Source: Chara braunii
Taxonomy: Eukaryota > Streptophyta > Charophyceae > Charales > Characeae
NCBI GenBank assembly: GCA_003427395.1
Contig: BFEA01000055.1
Coordinates: 3,246,152 to 3,268,380, forward strand
Direction of reading: 5' to 3'
Length of the DNA stretch: 22,229 bases
In this document: piece after piece, positions 1-8,848 of the stretch
Layout of the letters: each line of letters begins with the position of its first letter
How positions within the stretch are numbered: position 1 is the stretch's first letter
The notes under the pieces: generated by a model
Told to the model about the DNA's origin: nothing
The model's input: the letters and a program-made list of their open reading frames with translations, nothing else
Databases searched by the model: none
Position numbers and translations under genes: made by a program

Positions 1-90
1 TCAGTTCGAAGTTGCAAATAGGGAATGAATCTTCCCGTGTTCGTGGAAATATACGTTCAGGTGTTGCAAATTGCTGGCGCGCAAAGTAGT

Positions 91-93
<3 letters not shown>

Positions 94-151
<58 letters not shown>
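94..151. repeat. (GA)n microsatellite
   Basis: An uninterrupted AG/GA dinucleotide run of about 58 bp. It generates artefactual Leu-Ser or Arg-Glu reading frames on the two strands, which are not genes. Confidence 0.97.
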
Positions 152-153
<2 letters not shown>

Positions 154-207
154 GGCTTTCAGATCACCCCGGAGCGCCTCCAACAGCCGTAAGGGCGTGC
201 TAAAAAG

Positions 208-475
208 TTGGATGGTACCGGTAGGGGCATCTCGAAAATTTTCCTGCTGGCTTTTAACGGCCATCCGGTAGGGGCATGCCGCAAATTAGGGACCGGTACT
301 GGTAGGGGCGTGACGAAAAGATTTGAGGCCCAAACGACACCAGGGTCTTATGGAAATTTGAACCCTGCTCGACAGGGTAAACCAGCCATCAGAGGGGCGC
401 GACGCGAAATAACGCAAAATACAGGGGCACCAGACAAATTTTCCCAAAAAAAAAAGGAAAAAAAAAAAAAAGAAG
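208..475. repeat. Degenerate GTAGGGGC-containing modules ending in an A-rich tract
   Basis: Several diverged modules carry the core AGGGGC followed by a CG and an A-rich stretch (near 222, 271, 301, 396 and 425). The phrase AAATTTTCC recurs at both ends. The block ends in an A-rich tract at 445-472, which would fit the tail of an old plus-strand retroposon. No coding potential is evident. The module boundaries are irregular, so this may be an eroded tandem array or a SINE. Confidence 0.35.
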
Positions 476-580
476 GTCAGCCAGAGTTTGAACTGAATTT
501 GAAGCTCGGGGCCTGACTAAACTGCTAAAACGCAGTTTGAAATGCAATTACAAACTGTAACCCTGACTGCGCCGTAGTTT

Positions 581-805
581 TCTCTTATTAGAAATACAAG
601 CCGGGAACTGGGCCTGGCATCCCTTAACAATGTTGTTGTGGATGTACTGCAAGCATCTGGTTCTCCAGAAATATGTCCTGTTGGGATCTGCTGGATTATG
701 GAGCCCATCTGTCCTCCAAGCCTCTTTTGGACGAGGCGGCGAATTCCGTCTGTGTTCTGGCAGATTCCCCCTGTGCGCCAAGCTTTGCCGAAATGCGAGC
801 CCGGT

Positions 806-863
<58 letters not shown>

Positions 864-1010
864 CCCTGTGGTTAGCACCGCTGGCCATTTATGGTTTTGT
901 AGCTCTGGTCCTCCTAAAAAAGTTTTTTTTTTTTTCCTAAAAAAAAGCAACTTTATATTACCAAGCCGGGAATCGGGCCCAGCGTCCCTAACCAAAATTT
1001 ATGTGGGTCC
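581..1010 (-). repeat. Possible tRNA-derived retroposon fragments with poly(T) tract
   Basis: Two related blocks begin near 598 and 963 with AAGCCGGGAA, continue with GGGCC and a TCCCT.AAC segment. On the minus strand they read as a T-arm-like GATTCCCGGC or AGTTCCCGGC motif, close to a pol III box B. A T57 tract lies between them at 807-863 and a T13 tract at 923-935, equivalent to minus-strand A tails. This looks like minus-strand SINE or processed retroposon material. Element ends cannot be set by eye. Confidence 0.35.
807..863 (-). repeat. Poly(T) tract, 57 nt (minus-strand poly(A) tail)
   Basis: Uninterrupted T run, most simply the poly(A) tail of a minus-strand retroposon whose body lies at higher coordinates. 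Confidence 0.9.
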
Positions 1011-1118
1011 CCCATGACCAAGGCATCATCGGCCAAGGTCATCGGAGGCCCACCGGGACAGTCACCACCCAACGCCCGTCCGTCAAAAGACCCATCTTCA
1101 CATCAACCATTTGAAACC

Positions 1119-1380
1119 TTTTTTTTTTTTTTTTTTTTTTGAAGGAAAACTTCGAGTCGTGGGGACCACTTAGGGTTCGAGGTGATATGAGCATCCTCCC
1201 TCAGTGGCTCCGCGGTTGAAGGCTCTATCTATTGGTGGGGCAGCTGCTGGAAACCGGGTCCAGCGTTTGAAGTTTGAAACCTATCCTATAACCGCAACAC
1301 TCCGTCACAAAGTTCACCGAAATTTTGAGTCAAAGCCAACTTGCGACTACTGACTACTACTTAGAGCAGACTCACACTCG
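1119..1380 (-). mobile_element. SINE-like retroposon copy 1 (minus strand)
   Basis: Read on the minus strand, the body runs from about 1380 down to 1141 and ends in a 22-nt A tail (T22 at 1119-1140). Its 3' end, GACTCGAAGTT just before the tail, is also the 3' end of the plus-strand copy at 3310-3616. Further matches between the copies include CTGGACC.GGT, CAATAGA, CCACT..GGAGG and a 5' block around AAGTTG.CT with AAAATT.CGG. Two related sequences in opposite orientation, each joined to poly(A) at the same point, indicate a family of non-autonomous retroposons of about 240-300 bp. No internal pol III promoter is clear. Confidence 0.6.
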
Positions 1381-1518
1381 GCAGCTCTGTTTCCGATGAT
1401 TTCAACTACCGTCTTCACCCGAATAGAACACCCGGTCATTATCGCTGCATCTGGACTGACAGTTGGGCCAAATGCAGCTATTATGACCGGGCGTCTCTGT
1501 TTTGGATGATTTCAACTA
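1381..1518. repeat. Hairpin flanked by 28-nt direct repeats
   Basis: A 20-nt inverted repeat (arms 1431-1450 and 1472-1491, 18 of 20 matching, outer end CCCGGTCAT) encloses a 21-nt loop. It is flanked by imperfect 28-nt direct repeats at 1381-1408 and 1491-1518 that share TCTGTTT and GATGATTTCAACTA. It could be a small foldback element or the product of a local duplication. Confidence 0.6.
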
Positions 1519-1916
1519 GTATACTCCATGAGTGGATTTTTCGAATTCGAAGCTTTCTTTGAGCATGCTGCGACTGATCGCGTTTTGACTTTTTCTCACA
1601 TGTTTGCGTGCGTGACGGGGTGGTTCTTCATTGGAGCATCCTTTTCTCTGTCGTCATGCTATAGCTGTCTTTTTGCCGGGCAGCTCTCGCTTTCACTTTC
1701 ACACTAGGCACTCAAAATCCCAGAATCGCAAAATCAACGGCCAGATCCAGTCCTCCTCAAAGAAGAACTGGATCGGGCCGCTCATTTTGCCATTAGTGTG
1801 AGTATATTGTGTATACTTTTACTACCAGCTACAGTAAATTCTTTTTTTTTATATTATTATTATTATTTAAAATAACATTATATTTTTCTCTCAAATTCGT
1901 TTTCGCCCAGAGAACA
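1519..1916. other. Non-coding stretch, nothing recognisable
   Basis: No credible coding sequence or RNA gene is visible. It holds a duplicated phrase around GAACTGGATCGG/CCAGATCCAG (about 1741-1780, a short inverted repeat) and an AT-rich segment with ATTATT repeats at 1850-1880. Confidence 0.5.
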
Positions 1917-2012
1917 TGAAATCAGAAATGAAATCGGAAATGAAATCGGAAATGAAATCGGAAGTCAAATCGGAAATCAAATCGGATATGAAAATGTGAA
2001 ATGAAAATGTGA
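1917..2012. repeat. 12-bp tandem repeat (GAAATCGGAAAT unit)
   Basis: Consecutive variants of GAAATCGGAAAT or its AAATCGGAAATC form repeat about six times, then decay into GAAATGAAAATGTGAAA. The short unit gives an artefactual Ser-Asp-Phe-Ile repeat on the minus strand. Confidence 0.85.
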
Positions 2013-2616
2013 AAACACCCAGAGGACAAATCCTTGGCCTCCGAGGAGTTCCTAGTCGTTTCGTCCTTGGCTCCAATGGATCTCGCTAGGTCTCCGGAGG
2101 CCCAAGGATCCGTGTTTCGGAGGAGAGGAGAGGGCATGCACGTGGTGGTACGTTACAACGGAGAATCCGGATCGTGGCGGCACCCTATTGGGTAAAAGCC
2201 TGAAGCACGATGGTTTTTTTTTTTTTTTTTTCCTTTTTTTTTCTGACATTCCGTCTCCACAAGGCGCCTTCAAGAATCCACCGAAGAGCTAAGGTTTCTT
2301 GACGACTCTTTGGTATATTAATGGATGGGACTAATTGGGTGGTTCCAGAGATTCTGACTTTTCTTACTTCTAAAATACCTTCCAGAATTTTACTTTTCAG
2401 CTTGAGCAATGTTTTTTTTCTGGCATCGCTCTTAGGACTAGTCCTGGAGCTGATGCTCCGAGGACGAGTCGGACGAAGATGATTAAAAGTTAAAACCCTA
2501 TTTTTTTCCCAGGATCCATCCTGGGGCGCTTACAACGCTCTTAGGGGTGTCTAACGGGGCGCTAACCCTGGTCCGGAGGAGCTGTTGCTCCCGATCAATC
2601 GACTGGAGCCACCCTA
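2013..2616. other. Non-coding stretch with poly(T) tracts
   Basis: No supported gene. A T18 tract at 2214-2231 is followed by TCC and a T9 tract, which may be a degenerate minus-strand A tail. The rest is unique-looking sequence with stops in all frames. Confidence 0.5.
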
Positions 2617-2697
2617 AATAAGGTGGGGTCTATTTTTAGGGAGGAGGGCTTATCACCTCGTAAAGCGCCCCTCCCTACAAATAGACCCCACCTTATT
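2617..2697. repeat. Foldback with 33-bp arms at the head of the 83-bp array
   Basis: AATAAGGTGGGGTCTATTT at 2617 is the reverse complement of the end of the arm at 2665-2697. Only one or two mismatches or gaps interrupt the pairing near the GGGAGG/CCTCCC segment. The loop is about 15 nt and contains the CACCTCG phrase repeated in the tandem units. Confidence 0.8.
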
Positions 2698-2867
2698 AGG
2701 CAAAGAGAAGAAGAGAAGAAAGAGAGGGGCGCTTATCACCTCGGAAAGCGCCCCTCCCTACAAATAGACCCCACCTTATTAGGAAAAGAGACGAAGAGAA
2801 GAAAGAGAGGGGCGCTTATCACCTCGTAAAGCGCCCCTCCCTACAAATAGACCCCGCCTTATCCCTG
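2642..2867. repeat. 83-bp tandem repeat, about 2.7 copies
   Basis: The phrase ACCTCG followed by [T/G]AAAGCGCCCCTCCC recurs at 2655, 2738 and 2821, an exact period of 83 bp. Units contain a GCGC-centred inverted repeat (GGGGCGCTT...AAGCGCCCC), the segment TACAAATAGACCCC and a purine-rich AGAGAAGAAGAGAAG spacer. The copies differ at only a few positions, so the amplification is recent or homogenised. Read as protein it gives a repetitive but unconvincing peptide. Confidence 0.93.
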
Positions 2868-3072
2868 ATCCAGATTGATGTTAAAAAAAAAAGAAAATAA
2901 GAGAAGAAGGAAGGAAAAAGAAAACGGGAATTCACGTCATTTCAGTGCATTATACACAACGCACCTGAGCAGACTCTGGCAAAGAGTCGGAGCATAGCAG
3001 CATACTACACACCCAAGGGCTTTTCTGGATGTGTCTGACCAAAATAGCGTCTCAAGAGCTCAGTCAAAAACG
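2868..3072. other. Non-coding spacer with purine tract
   Basis: It includes a purine-rich run around 2882-2925. No gene is supported. Confidence 0.5.
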
Positions 3073-3198
3073 TCCTGGTACCAATGGGGCCTAGCTCAGT
3101 TGGTACACCCATGAAGGTCCTGGTACCAATGGGGCCTAGCTCAGTTGGTACACCCATGAAGGTCCTGGTACCAATGGGGCCTGGTTCAGTCAAGTATG
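3073..3198 (+). repeat. 45-bp tandem repeat with a tRNA 5'-half-like box A
   Basis: GGTACCAAT recurs at 3077, 3122 and 3167, an exact 45-bp period. Two full units and a diverged third (GGTTCAGT instead of AGCTCAGT) are present. Each full unit contains GGGGCCTAGCTCAGTTGGTA. This resembles the acceptor/D-arm of a tRNA and includes TAGCTCAGTTGG, an exact fit to the pol III A-box consensus TRGCNNAGYNGG. No matching B box, anticodon arm or T arm follows, so this is not a tRNA gene. Because 45 is divisible by 3, both strands stay open and give spurious 15-residue peptide repeats. Confidence 0.85.
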
Positions 3199-3379
3199 CA
3201 CTCAAGTTAGAATCCAGATGCATTCAGATGAACATAATAAACTTCAATAAAGCAATAATTCTAAATTACATGGGGCTGGTCAGTCGAATGATGATGATAT
3301 CTCAGGACAAGTGCAACGAAGTTGCCTCTACCAAGAAAATTCGGGAACGCCTTCAGCTTTTTTGCCCGTGTGCCGGCAC

Positions 3380-3416
<37 letters not shown>
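3380..3416 (+). other. Fragment identical to the plastid/bacterial-type 23S rRNA core
   Basis: A 37-nt segment containing ACTATAACGGTCCTAAGGTA, then GCGAAATTCCTTGTCG, matches the near-universal helix 69-71 region of bacterial and plastid 23S rRNA as I know it. It also spans the recognition site of the homing endonuclease I-CeuI. Nuclear 28S differs here (CTCTTAAGGTAGCC and GCCTCGTC), so the source would be organellar or bacterial. Sequence on both sides does not continue as LSU rRNA, so this is an isolated fragment and not an rRNA gene. Confidence 0.75.
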
Positions 3417-3551
3417 AAGCAATCTCCCTTTCTGGACCTGGTGTCGGCAGGTGCTGCTTTCCATCAATAGAGATTGGAGCATACAAACGCAGAACCACTT
3501 ACGGAGGCTGCCTGCGCATATGAGCTCCGTAGGTGGTGCCCATGACTCGAA

Positions 3552-3554
<3 letters not shown>

Positions 3555-3616
<62 letters not shown>
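3555..3616 (+). repeat. Poly(A) tract, 62 nt
   Basis: Uninterrupted A run forming the tail of the plus-strand SINE-like element. Confidence 0.95.
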
Positions 3617-3618
<2 letters not shown>

Positions 3619-3627
3619 CAGTCTCCC

Positions 3628-3712
3628 TTTCAAGAAAAAGAGGGAGAGAAAGAAGAAAAGAAAGGATAAAAGGAAAAAAGGAAAAAAAAAAGAAAGGATA
3701 AAAGAAAGAAGT
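3628..3712 (+). repeat. Polypurine tract
   Basis: About 85 nt of almost pure A/G with the phrase GAAAGGATAAAAG repeated twice. It probably expanded from the neighbouring A tail. Confidence 0.75.
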
Positions 3713-4118
3713 GTGATGTTGGAGTATGCCCTTAATCCTTGTACAAATGTGTGGTGGAGAATCATCGGTAGGTAGGTGGCGTCTCATCATCATACGAGCG
3801 GCAGCGCTCATCATGGTAGTTCAGTGAGGGGGTGTTGTTGGGAACAGGGACCCGTAAAAACTCATGAAGGGTCTGAGGTCCTCCTTTTTCCTTTTTAGGG
3901 AAAACTAGAGTGCTGTCACGGTTTCAGTTTAAACATTAAAAATGATTTTCAGTCATGATTTCACAAATGTTGCGCCGAGGAAAAACGTGAATGTATACAA
4001 CCCAGCTTTAGGGCTGGGTGGGGATGTGTTGTATTCGAGGGATGCCTGAAGTGGATTTAATCTGAAATTGTGACTGAACCCTAGTTACCCCTTCTTTTAT
4101 ATTAAACACCAGGGCCGA
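3713..4118. other. Non-coding stretch with a short GC-rich hairpin
   Basis: No gene is seen. ACAACCCAGC and GGCTGGGT around 3997-4020 form a short stem-loop. A distal GTTGTA near 4029 can pair with the upstream TACAAC. Confidence 0.45.
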
Positions 4119-4272
4119 GGTCCCACTAGCAAAAAGGATAGGATCGAGCTCCTGAATCTGGACGTGTTTTAAGCAGAGATGCAAAAAAGCAGCTCAATCT
4201 CGATTTCCTGCACATCTCCATAAACTCGTCCAGATTCAGGCATTCTATCCGATCCTCTTTGCTAGTGGGACC
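4119..4272. repeat. 154-nt foldback (46-nt imperfect inverted repeat)
   Basis: The left arm 4119-4164 begins GGTCCCACTAGCAAA. The right arm 4227-4272 ends TTTGCTAGTGGGACC. About 40 of 46 positions are complementary, including a run over CCTGAATCTGGACG. The 62-nt centre can pair further (GAGATG with CATCTC), so the transcript would make one long hairpin. It could be a MITE, a structured part of the LINE 3' region or a small-RNA precursor. No clear flanking duplication is visible. Confidence 0.8.
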
Positions 4273-4613
4273 ACGCCCCAGTCTATCAGATGTAACTGCT
4301 CATCCGTTCTCTCTCCCTCTCTGAGCAAAATGAATAAAATTGCCACCAAGGCCAGAAAAACCGAACAAACCAAAAATCTAGACCAAGCTCCTAAGAAGTC
4401 TTGAACAGTCCTAGCCACCTCTAATCAAGCTCCCTTGGCTCCACCATTCCCCCTTCTACTTCCCCTTCATTACTTTCCTAGTGTCTTACTAAACCGTCTA
4501 TCTTCGACGGTGTCTAGACTGCACTCCATCCTCTATCCTTCCCGCTGCCTGTCTCCTGCGACTGTTCCATCCCCCGCCAACCGAGTGCTCAGGTCTCTGG
4601 ACCTCTCTTTTTC
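4273..4613 (-). other. Probable LINE 3' untranslated region, end not located
   Basis: This lies directly downstream of the ORF2 stop on the minus strand and has no coding potential. No clear minus-strand poly(A) (plus-strand poly(T)) marks the 3' end. The tail may be degraded, or the 3' end may be the T/A-rich segment around 4320-4345. Confidence 0.4.
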
Positions 4614-7600
4614 CTACCTCAACTCCTTTGTGAACCAATCCCCAACTATCACTTTTCCTTCTACAATCTTAGCCATCTTCTCATCGATCCCCCATGTCTC
4701 CTGAAACCATTTCCTCCCTGCCTCGCTATTTCCGCTTTTTGTTACCTTTCGCCTCCAGTCCACCAACACAGCTCTTCTTAGCAGTTGTGCGAAAGTCGAT
4801 CGCATCTGCTTATTCGTCCACTCCTGCCTTTGAATACTTTGTCGTTCCTTTCCTGCCAAATCACGGCGCACCCTACCGCTCGTGCCACTTGTGCCACATA
4901 GCCCCAGCCTTTCGATATCATGAAGTTGTCATGGATCCCGCCTAGTAACATCCATGTCTTGGACCAGGGGAACGAGTCATTTGTACATTCCACCCAAAAC
5001 TTCTCCCACCAACTCCAGATTCTGGCCGATGCTGGACAGTTCCACCATAGGTGGACTGTTGACTCAAACGCCCATTGGCATCTCGAGCACGTCAGGTCAA
5101 CTTTAACCCCGTGTTCCGTCAACCACACTGCTGATGGTGTCGCCACCATTGACAACAGCCATAGCGTAGAGGCCTGCCTCTGGCTGGGGATCAGTTTTAG
5201 CTGCTCCCAGCACTTCTTCAGTGCTTCCCCAATCTGTTCTGGCTCCAGCTCCAATACACGCATCCACCTCGCCCTTGCCACTGTTTCCGGGTGCTTCAGC
5301 GGTATAAACAGCTTATACCCCAACCTGTGTGTGTAATTTAACAGACTTACACTCTCTCCTCCTCTTCCCTGTGCACGCCATTCCCACATTCCCGGATCCG
5401 TTCTTATCACTGAGATAGGCTTCCCTTCTGCAAACAACACCCTTGGGACCGAACCTTCCGAGATAACCCGCACTTGATACAACGCCAATCTAAGAACTGG
5501 AATTCCGTCCTCTTGTTCTGTGATTCTTTGCCCCCCCTTTCTCATTTCCCAGCCTTGGACGATCCTTTTCCCATCGGGTTGGATCTCCAGGAGTTCCCAC
5601 AGTTTTCGATCATCCTGAGTCTCTTGAATGTACCAAGTTCCAGGGGGGTCAACTGCATCGGGTGCTAGGAGTTGCTTCCATTCTTCCAGAATGGCACTGA
5701 TAACCAAAGCAAGCTTATCTTCCACCTGCCTCATCTGCCCCAGTTTGGCTTTCACTTCCTCGGTTGTCTGCCATTTCTCTGCGAAGGCATTCCAGATATC
5801 TCTAATTCTTACTATCCCTCTCTCTATCCACTTTCTGCCCGTACTCTGCGGCTCTGCACCCAGCCACCGATCGTCGACTTCTCTAATTCTCGGATTTTCA
5901 AAGATTGGCTGCTGGAGCACTTCACCCTTTGTACTAGGCTCCACCCATACATCCGGTCTTAGCGTCTTCCATGCCTGTAACATTGCTCTCCAGAGCGGTG
6001 AGTTGATCCTTCTTCTCTGGTACGAGTACAAGAATACACAAATCCAAACATCCTTTGTCCTTGCCAGGTTCCATTCGTCTGCCAGAATTTTCTCTGCCAA
6101 GTTTACCCGGTGGGGGACTGGGTCCTCGAGGCAAGCTCTCGCCACCCACTTCACCAACATCGCCTCGTTCTGCTTTGCAGGGTCACGTATCCCTAGACCT
6201 CCCTCTTTTCTGGGGAGGCGGCACATCATTTCCCATGCCACCTTGGTGATAAAATTCTCCTCTTCCTTGGCGAAAGGCTTCCAAATAAACCTCGCTGCCT
6301 TCCTCCTTAACTGTTTGCAGGTTTGATCCCCAATCTTTCTAACAGTACCCACAAACCACAACAGAGCAAGCAGCGCTCCGTTCACCACCAATGCTCTTCC
6401 AAAGATCGAGAGGTGCGGCGCCTTCCCCCATGTTACTAACCTCTGGAGGGATTTCTGAAGAAGAATGTCGTCTTGTTCTGCTGTGCAGACCATCAGCACT
6501 ATCTGCACGCCCAGGAACCTTTCTGACTTATCCTGTTTCACCCGTTTCATGCCCCATTCTGTACCAGCTCCAGCGACTCCGGAAGCAGATAGACTGATTT
6601 ATGCCAGTTAATAGCCGCCTCCAACAGTAGTGAGAACTCATCCAAGCAGTCCTTCAATGCTGTTAGTAATTCTACTGAGTTTTCCGAGACAGCGAACAGG
6701 TCGTCCGCTAGGGCCTTCACCTTATAGGACGTTGGCCCCGTCGCCATACCTCTAATCTGCGGGTGCTCCCTGATGTTATTCAACACTATTGTAACATCGA
6801 ATTGAACCGCGAATAGGAGGGGCGCAAGCGGGCATCCCTGCCATAGAGACCTTGTCAGGTTGAATTCCTCTGACAGTCGACCATTGACTATGACTGCTGC
6901 TGTGGATAATGTGTACAGTGTCTTTACCCAACAGATAAAGTTCCTCCCAAACCCCATCCATTGCAGAGTGGAAAGGACGTACGACCAGCTCACTCCGTCG
7001 TACGCCTTCTCCAAGTCTAACAATAGCACTGCCACATTCATCTCTTCCCTCTGTACTACCTCCAGAGTCTGAATTGCCGTAATAATATTATCAAAAGTTG
7101 ACCTTCCTCTAATGAAGGCAGCTTGGTCCCCTTTTACTAAGTTAGGGAGATACTTACTCAATCTGCAGGTCAGTACTTTGGCAAGAATCTTATAAGAAAC
7201 GTTCAGTAGAGATACTGACCTCCAATTCCTGATTTTCGTACTGTCACCTTTTTTAAACAGTATCGAAATAACCCCACTGCACATGCCTCTAGACAGTCTC
7301 CCTCCCATCAGGATATTGTTATATATCTCCACCAAATGGTCCCCCATCGTTTCCCACTGGTCTGTATACCATTCCGTTGGCAGTCCGTCATTCCCTGACG
7401 CCTTCCCTTTGGACATATTCCTCAAGGCTTCCTGTGCCTCCTCGTTCGTGACTGGTCTATCCAGATCCAGTCTCCCTACGTCTGAGAGTCTAACCTTTGT
7501 GTTTGCCCAATCTGAGTTCCCTTCGTACAGGTGTGTCACAACCTCAGCCCCTTGGGTTCGGGATGTCAAGATGTCCTTGTAATATATTGCTGCGTAATTG

Positions 7601-8829
7601 CACAGGTCCACTAGTTATGTCGTTGTTCTTTCATCCTTGTCAAAGGGATGCTGCAGCTCAATCATTGACGCAAAGGTACAACTCGGTGTCATCTTCTGGA
7701 ACGTCTCTCGGATCATTCAGTCATACACCGCTACTCTCTTTATTCTAAGTTTGTCCGACCACATCTCAGACATCTTGATTTAAGTCTCCTCCCACTCCTT
7801 CATCAGCACTGCCCGTTCCTTCCCCCATACCAAGTTGGAGACTGGGTGTTCGCCCATTCTCTTCTCGGCGTACATAATCTTCTTCTTTATCTCCCTCTCG
7901 TGCCGGTCTCTGTTGTATGCCAGTATCCGCGAGACAACATTCAGCAGGTTTGCGAGCAGGGCTGTACCCCCGTCCCACCATTACTCCCGAGACCCATAAC
8001 AACCCCTAACTTTCTCCCAGTCTCCCAAAAACTCTCTCATTCATTTCTGCAATCCCGGGTCTTCTAGGTTCTGCGTATTGAGCCTAAACAGACCTTTTCC
8101 GCTCCTTGTCTCCTGGCTGGTCAGGGTTAGGAGCACTGGCTTATGATCTGAGAGGGGGAAGTCCATCTCCCCTACTCTCACTACTAAGTTCCATAGTGAC
8201 GCTGAGATCAGATAATAGTCCAACCTTCGTCTAATTGTTTCCGGTCTCGGATTCGAATGCCATGTGAAACCTTCTTCATCTGGATGCATCAGTCTAAATG
8301 GATCAACCAACTCGAATTCCATCATCAAATTGACCAACGAATCACGATCCGCTGAACTATTTTGCCTTGTCTCAGTATAATCTAAGGACAAATTCCAGTC
8401 TCCCGTAATGATCACTCAATCACAGTCCGGTACCACTAATGCCAGCTCTTTAATAAAACTAATCTGGTCTCTCTGATCCGTAGGAACATAAACGGTTGCT
8501 ATTATCCACTCTTCCCCTGCTATTTCCAGCTTTACCCATGCCCAGCGTCCCCAAAGATCCGCATAAAAGTCTATGATCGTAGCCTCCAATCTTCGATGTA
8601 TCAGGATCCTGACTCCTCCCCTTGTCTCCTGAGCCGGGGACCACAACTGGGGACCGTCCCACCATGTTCCGAACACGTTGATCTTATCCTCCCCTAGCTT
8701 CGTCTCCTGAAGGCATGTGACTTGGACACCTTTTTCGTGGATCCAAGCCTTCAATCTCTCTTTTTTGAATTTGCCTGCGCTATCCCCCAGTCCCCATACG
8801 TTCCACGTTGCTTCCTTCAGGTTGCCCAT
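4614..8829 (-). pseudogene. LINE ORF2: endonuclease-reverse transcriptase, broken
   Basis: The start is the ATG at 8829, 19 bp after the ORF1 stop. The APE/EEP endonuclease occupies about 8829-8080, with WNVWGLG, LQETK, ITGDWN and SDHKPV motifs. The RT lies at about 7450-6650. It shows the nucleophile-binding segment LLDLEKAYDGVSW and the catalytic ALADDLF, so its key Asp residues are intact. The C-terminal part has a zf-RVT-like finger (CSRC, then VHLWWNC, about 5025-5092). The frame from 8829 to 6550 is single but interrupted by stops at 8416 (TGA), 8041 (TGA), 7981 (TAA), 7780 (TAA), 7717 (TGA) and 7615 (TAA). The frame changes near 6550-6570 and again near 4825-4840, and ends at the stop at 4614-4616. 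The family nicks target DNA and primes cDNA synthesis there. This copy cannot make the full protein. Confidence 0.93.
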
Positions 8830-8848
8830 CTTTGCTCCTCGTTACCTC

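Larger units (their letters stand above)
3310..3616 (+). mobile_element. SINE-like retroposon copy 2 (plus strand) with long poly(A) tail
   Basis: The plus-strand partner of the minus-strand copy at 1119-1380, sharing the same 3' end (GACTCGAAGTT) directly before the A tail. Just upstream of the tail a 12-bp stem pairs CCACTTACGGAG (about 3495) with CTCCGTAGGTGG (about 3525). The A tail is 62 nt (3555-3616), long enough to suggest recent insertion or microsatellite expansion. The body also contains the LSU rRNA-identical segment at 3380-3416, which is only weakly mirrored in copy 1. The 5' boundary is uncertain. Confidence 0.6.

Noticed and set aside
1-264. Reading frames through the (GA)n run giving Leu-Ser or Arg-Glu repeats
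   Set aside because: They exist only because a dinucleotide repeat has no stops. No flanking coding signal is seen.
517-1017. Lys-rich or Phe-rich frames across the T57 tract
   Set aside because: These are homopolymer translations, with no conserved protein features.
2642-2867. CRISPR array
   Set aside because: The units are contiguous 83-bp tandem repeats without unique spacers, in a eukaryotic repeat region without cas genes.
3073-3198. tRNA genes in the 45-bp array
   Set aside because: Only the 5' half resembles a tRNA. The anticodon arm, T arm and acceptor 3' strand are absent.
3380-3416. A functional rRNA gene or a homing endonuclease gene
   Set aside because: Only 37 nt match, flanks are unrelated, and no LAGLIDADG or other endonuclease frame is nearby.
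3464-3814. Phe-rich minus-strand frame across the A62 tract
   Set aside because: It translates a poly(A) tail and its purine-rich flank.
4435-6326. Plus-strand frames of 70-232 residues opposite LINE ORF2
   Set aside because: They are antisense shadows of a well-supported reverse transcriptase gene on the minus strand.
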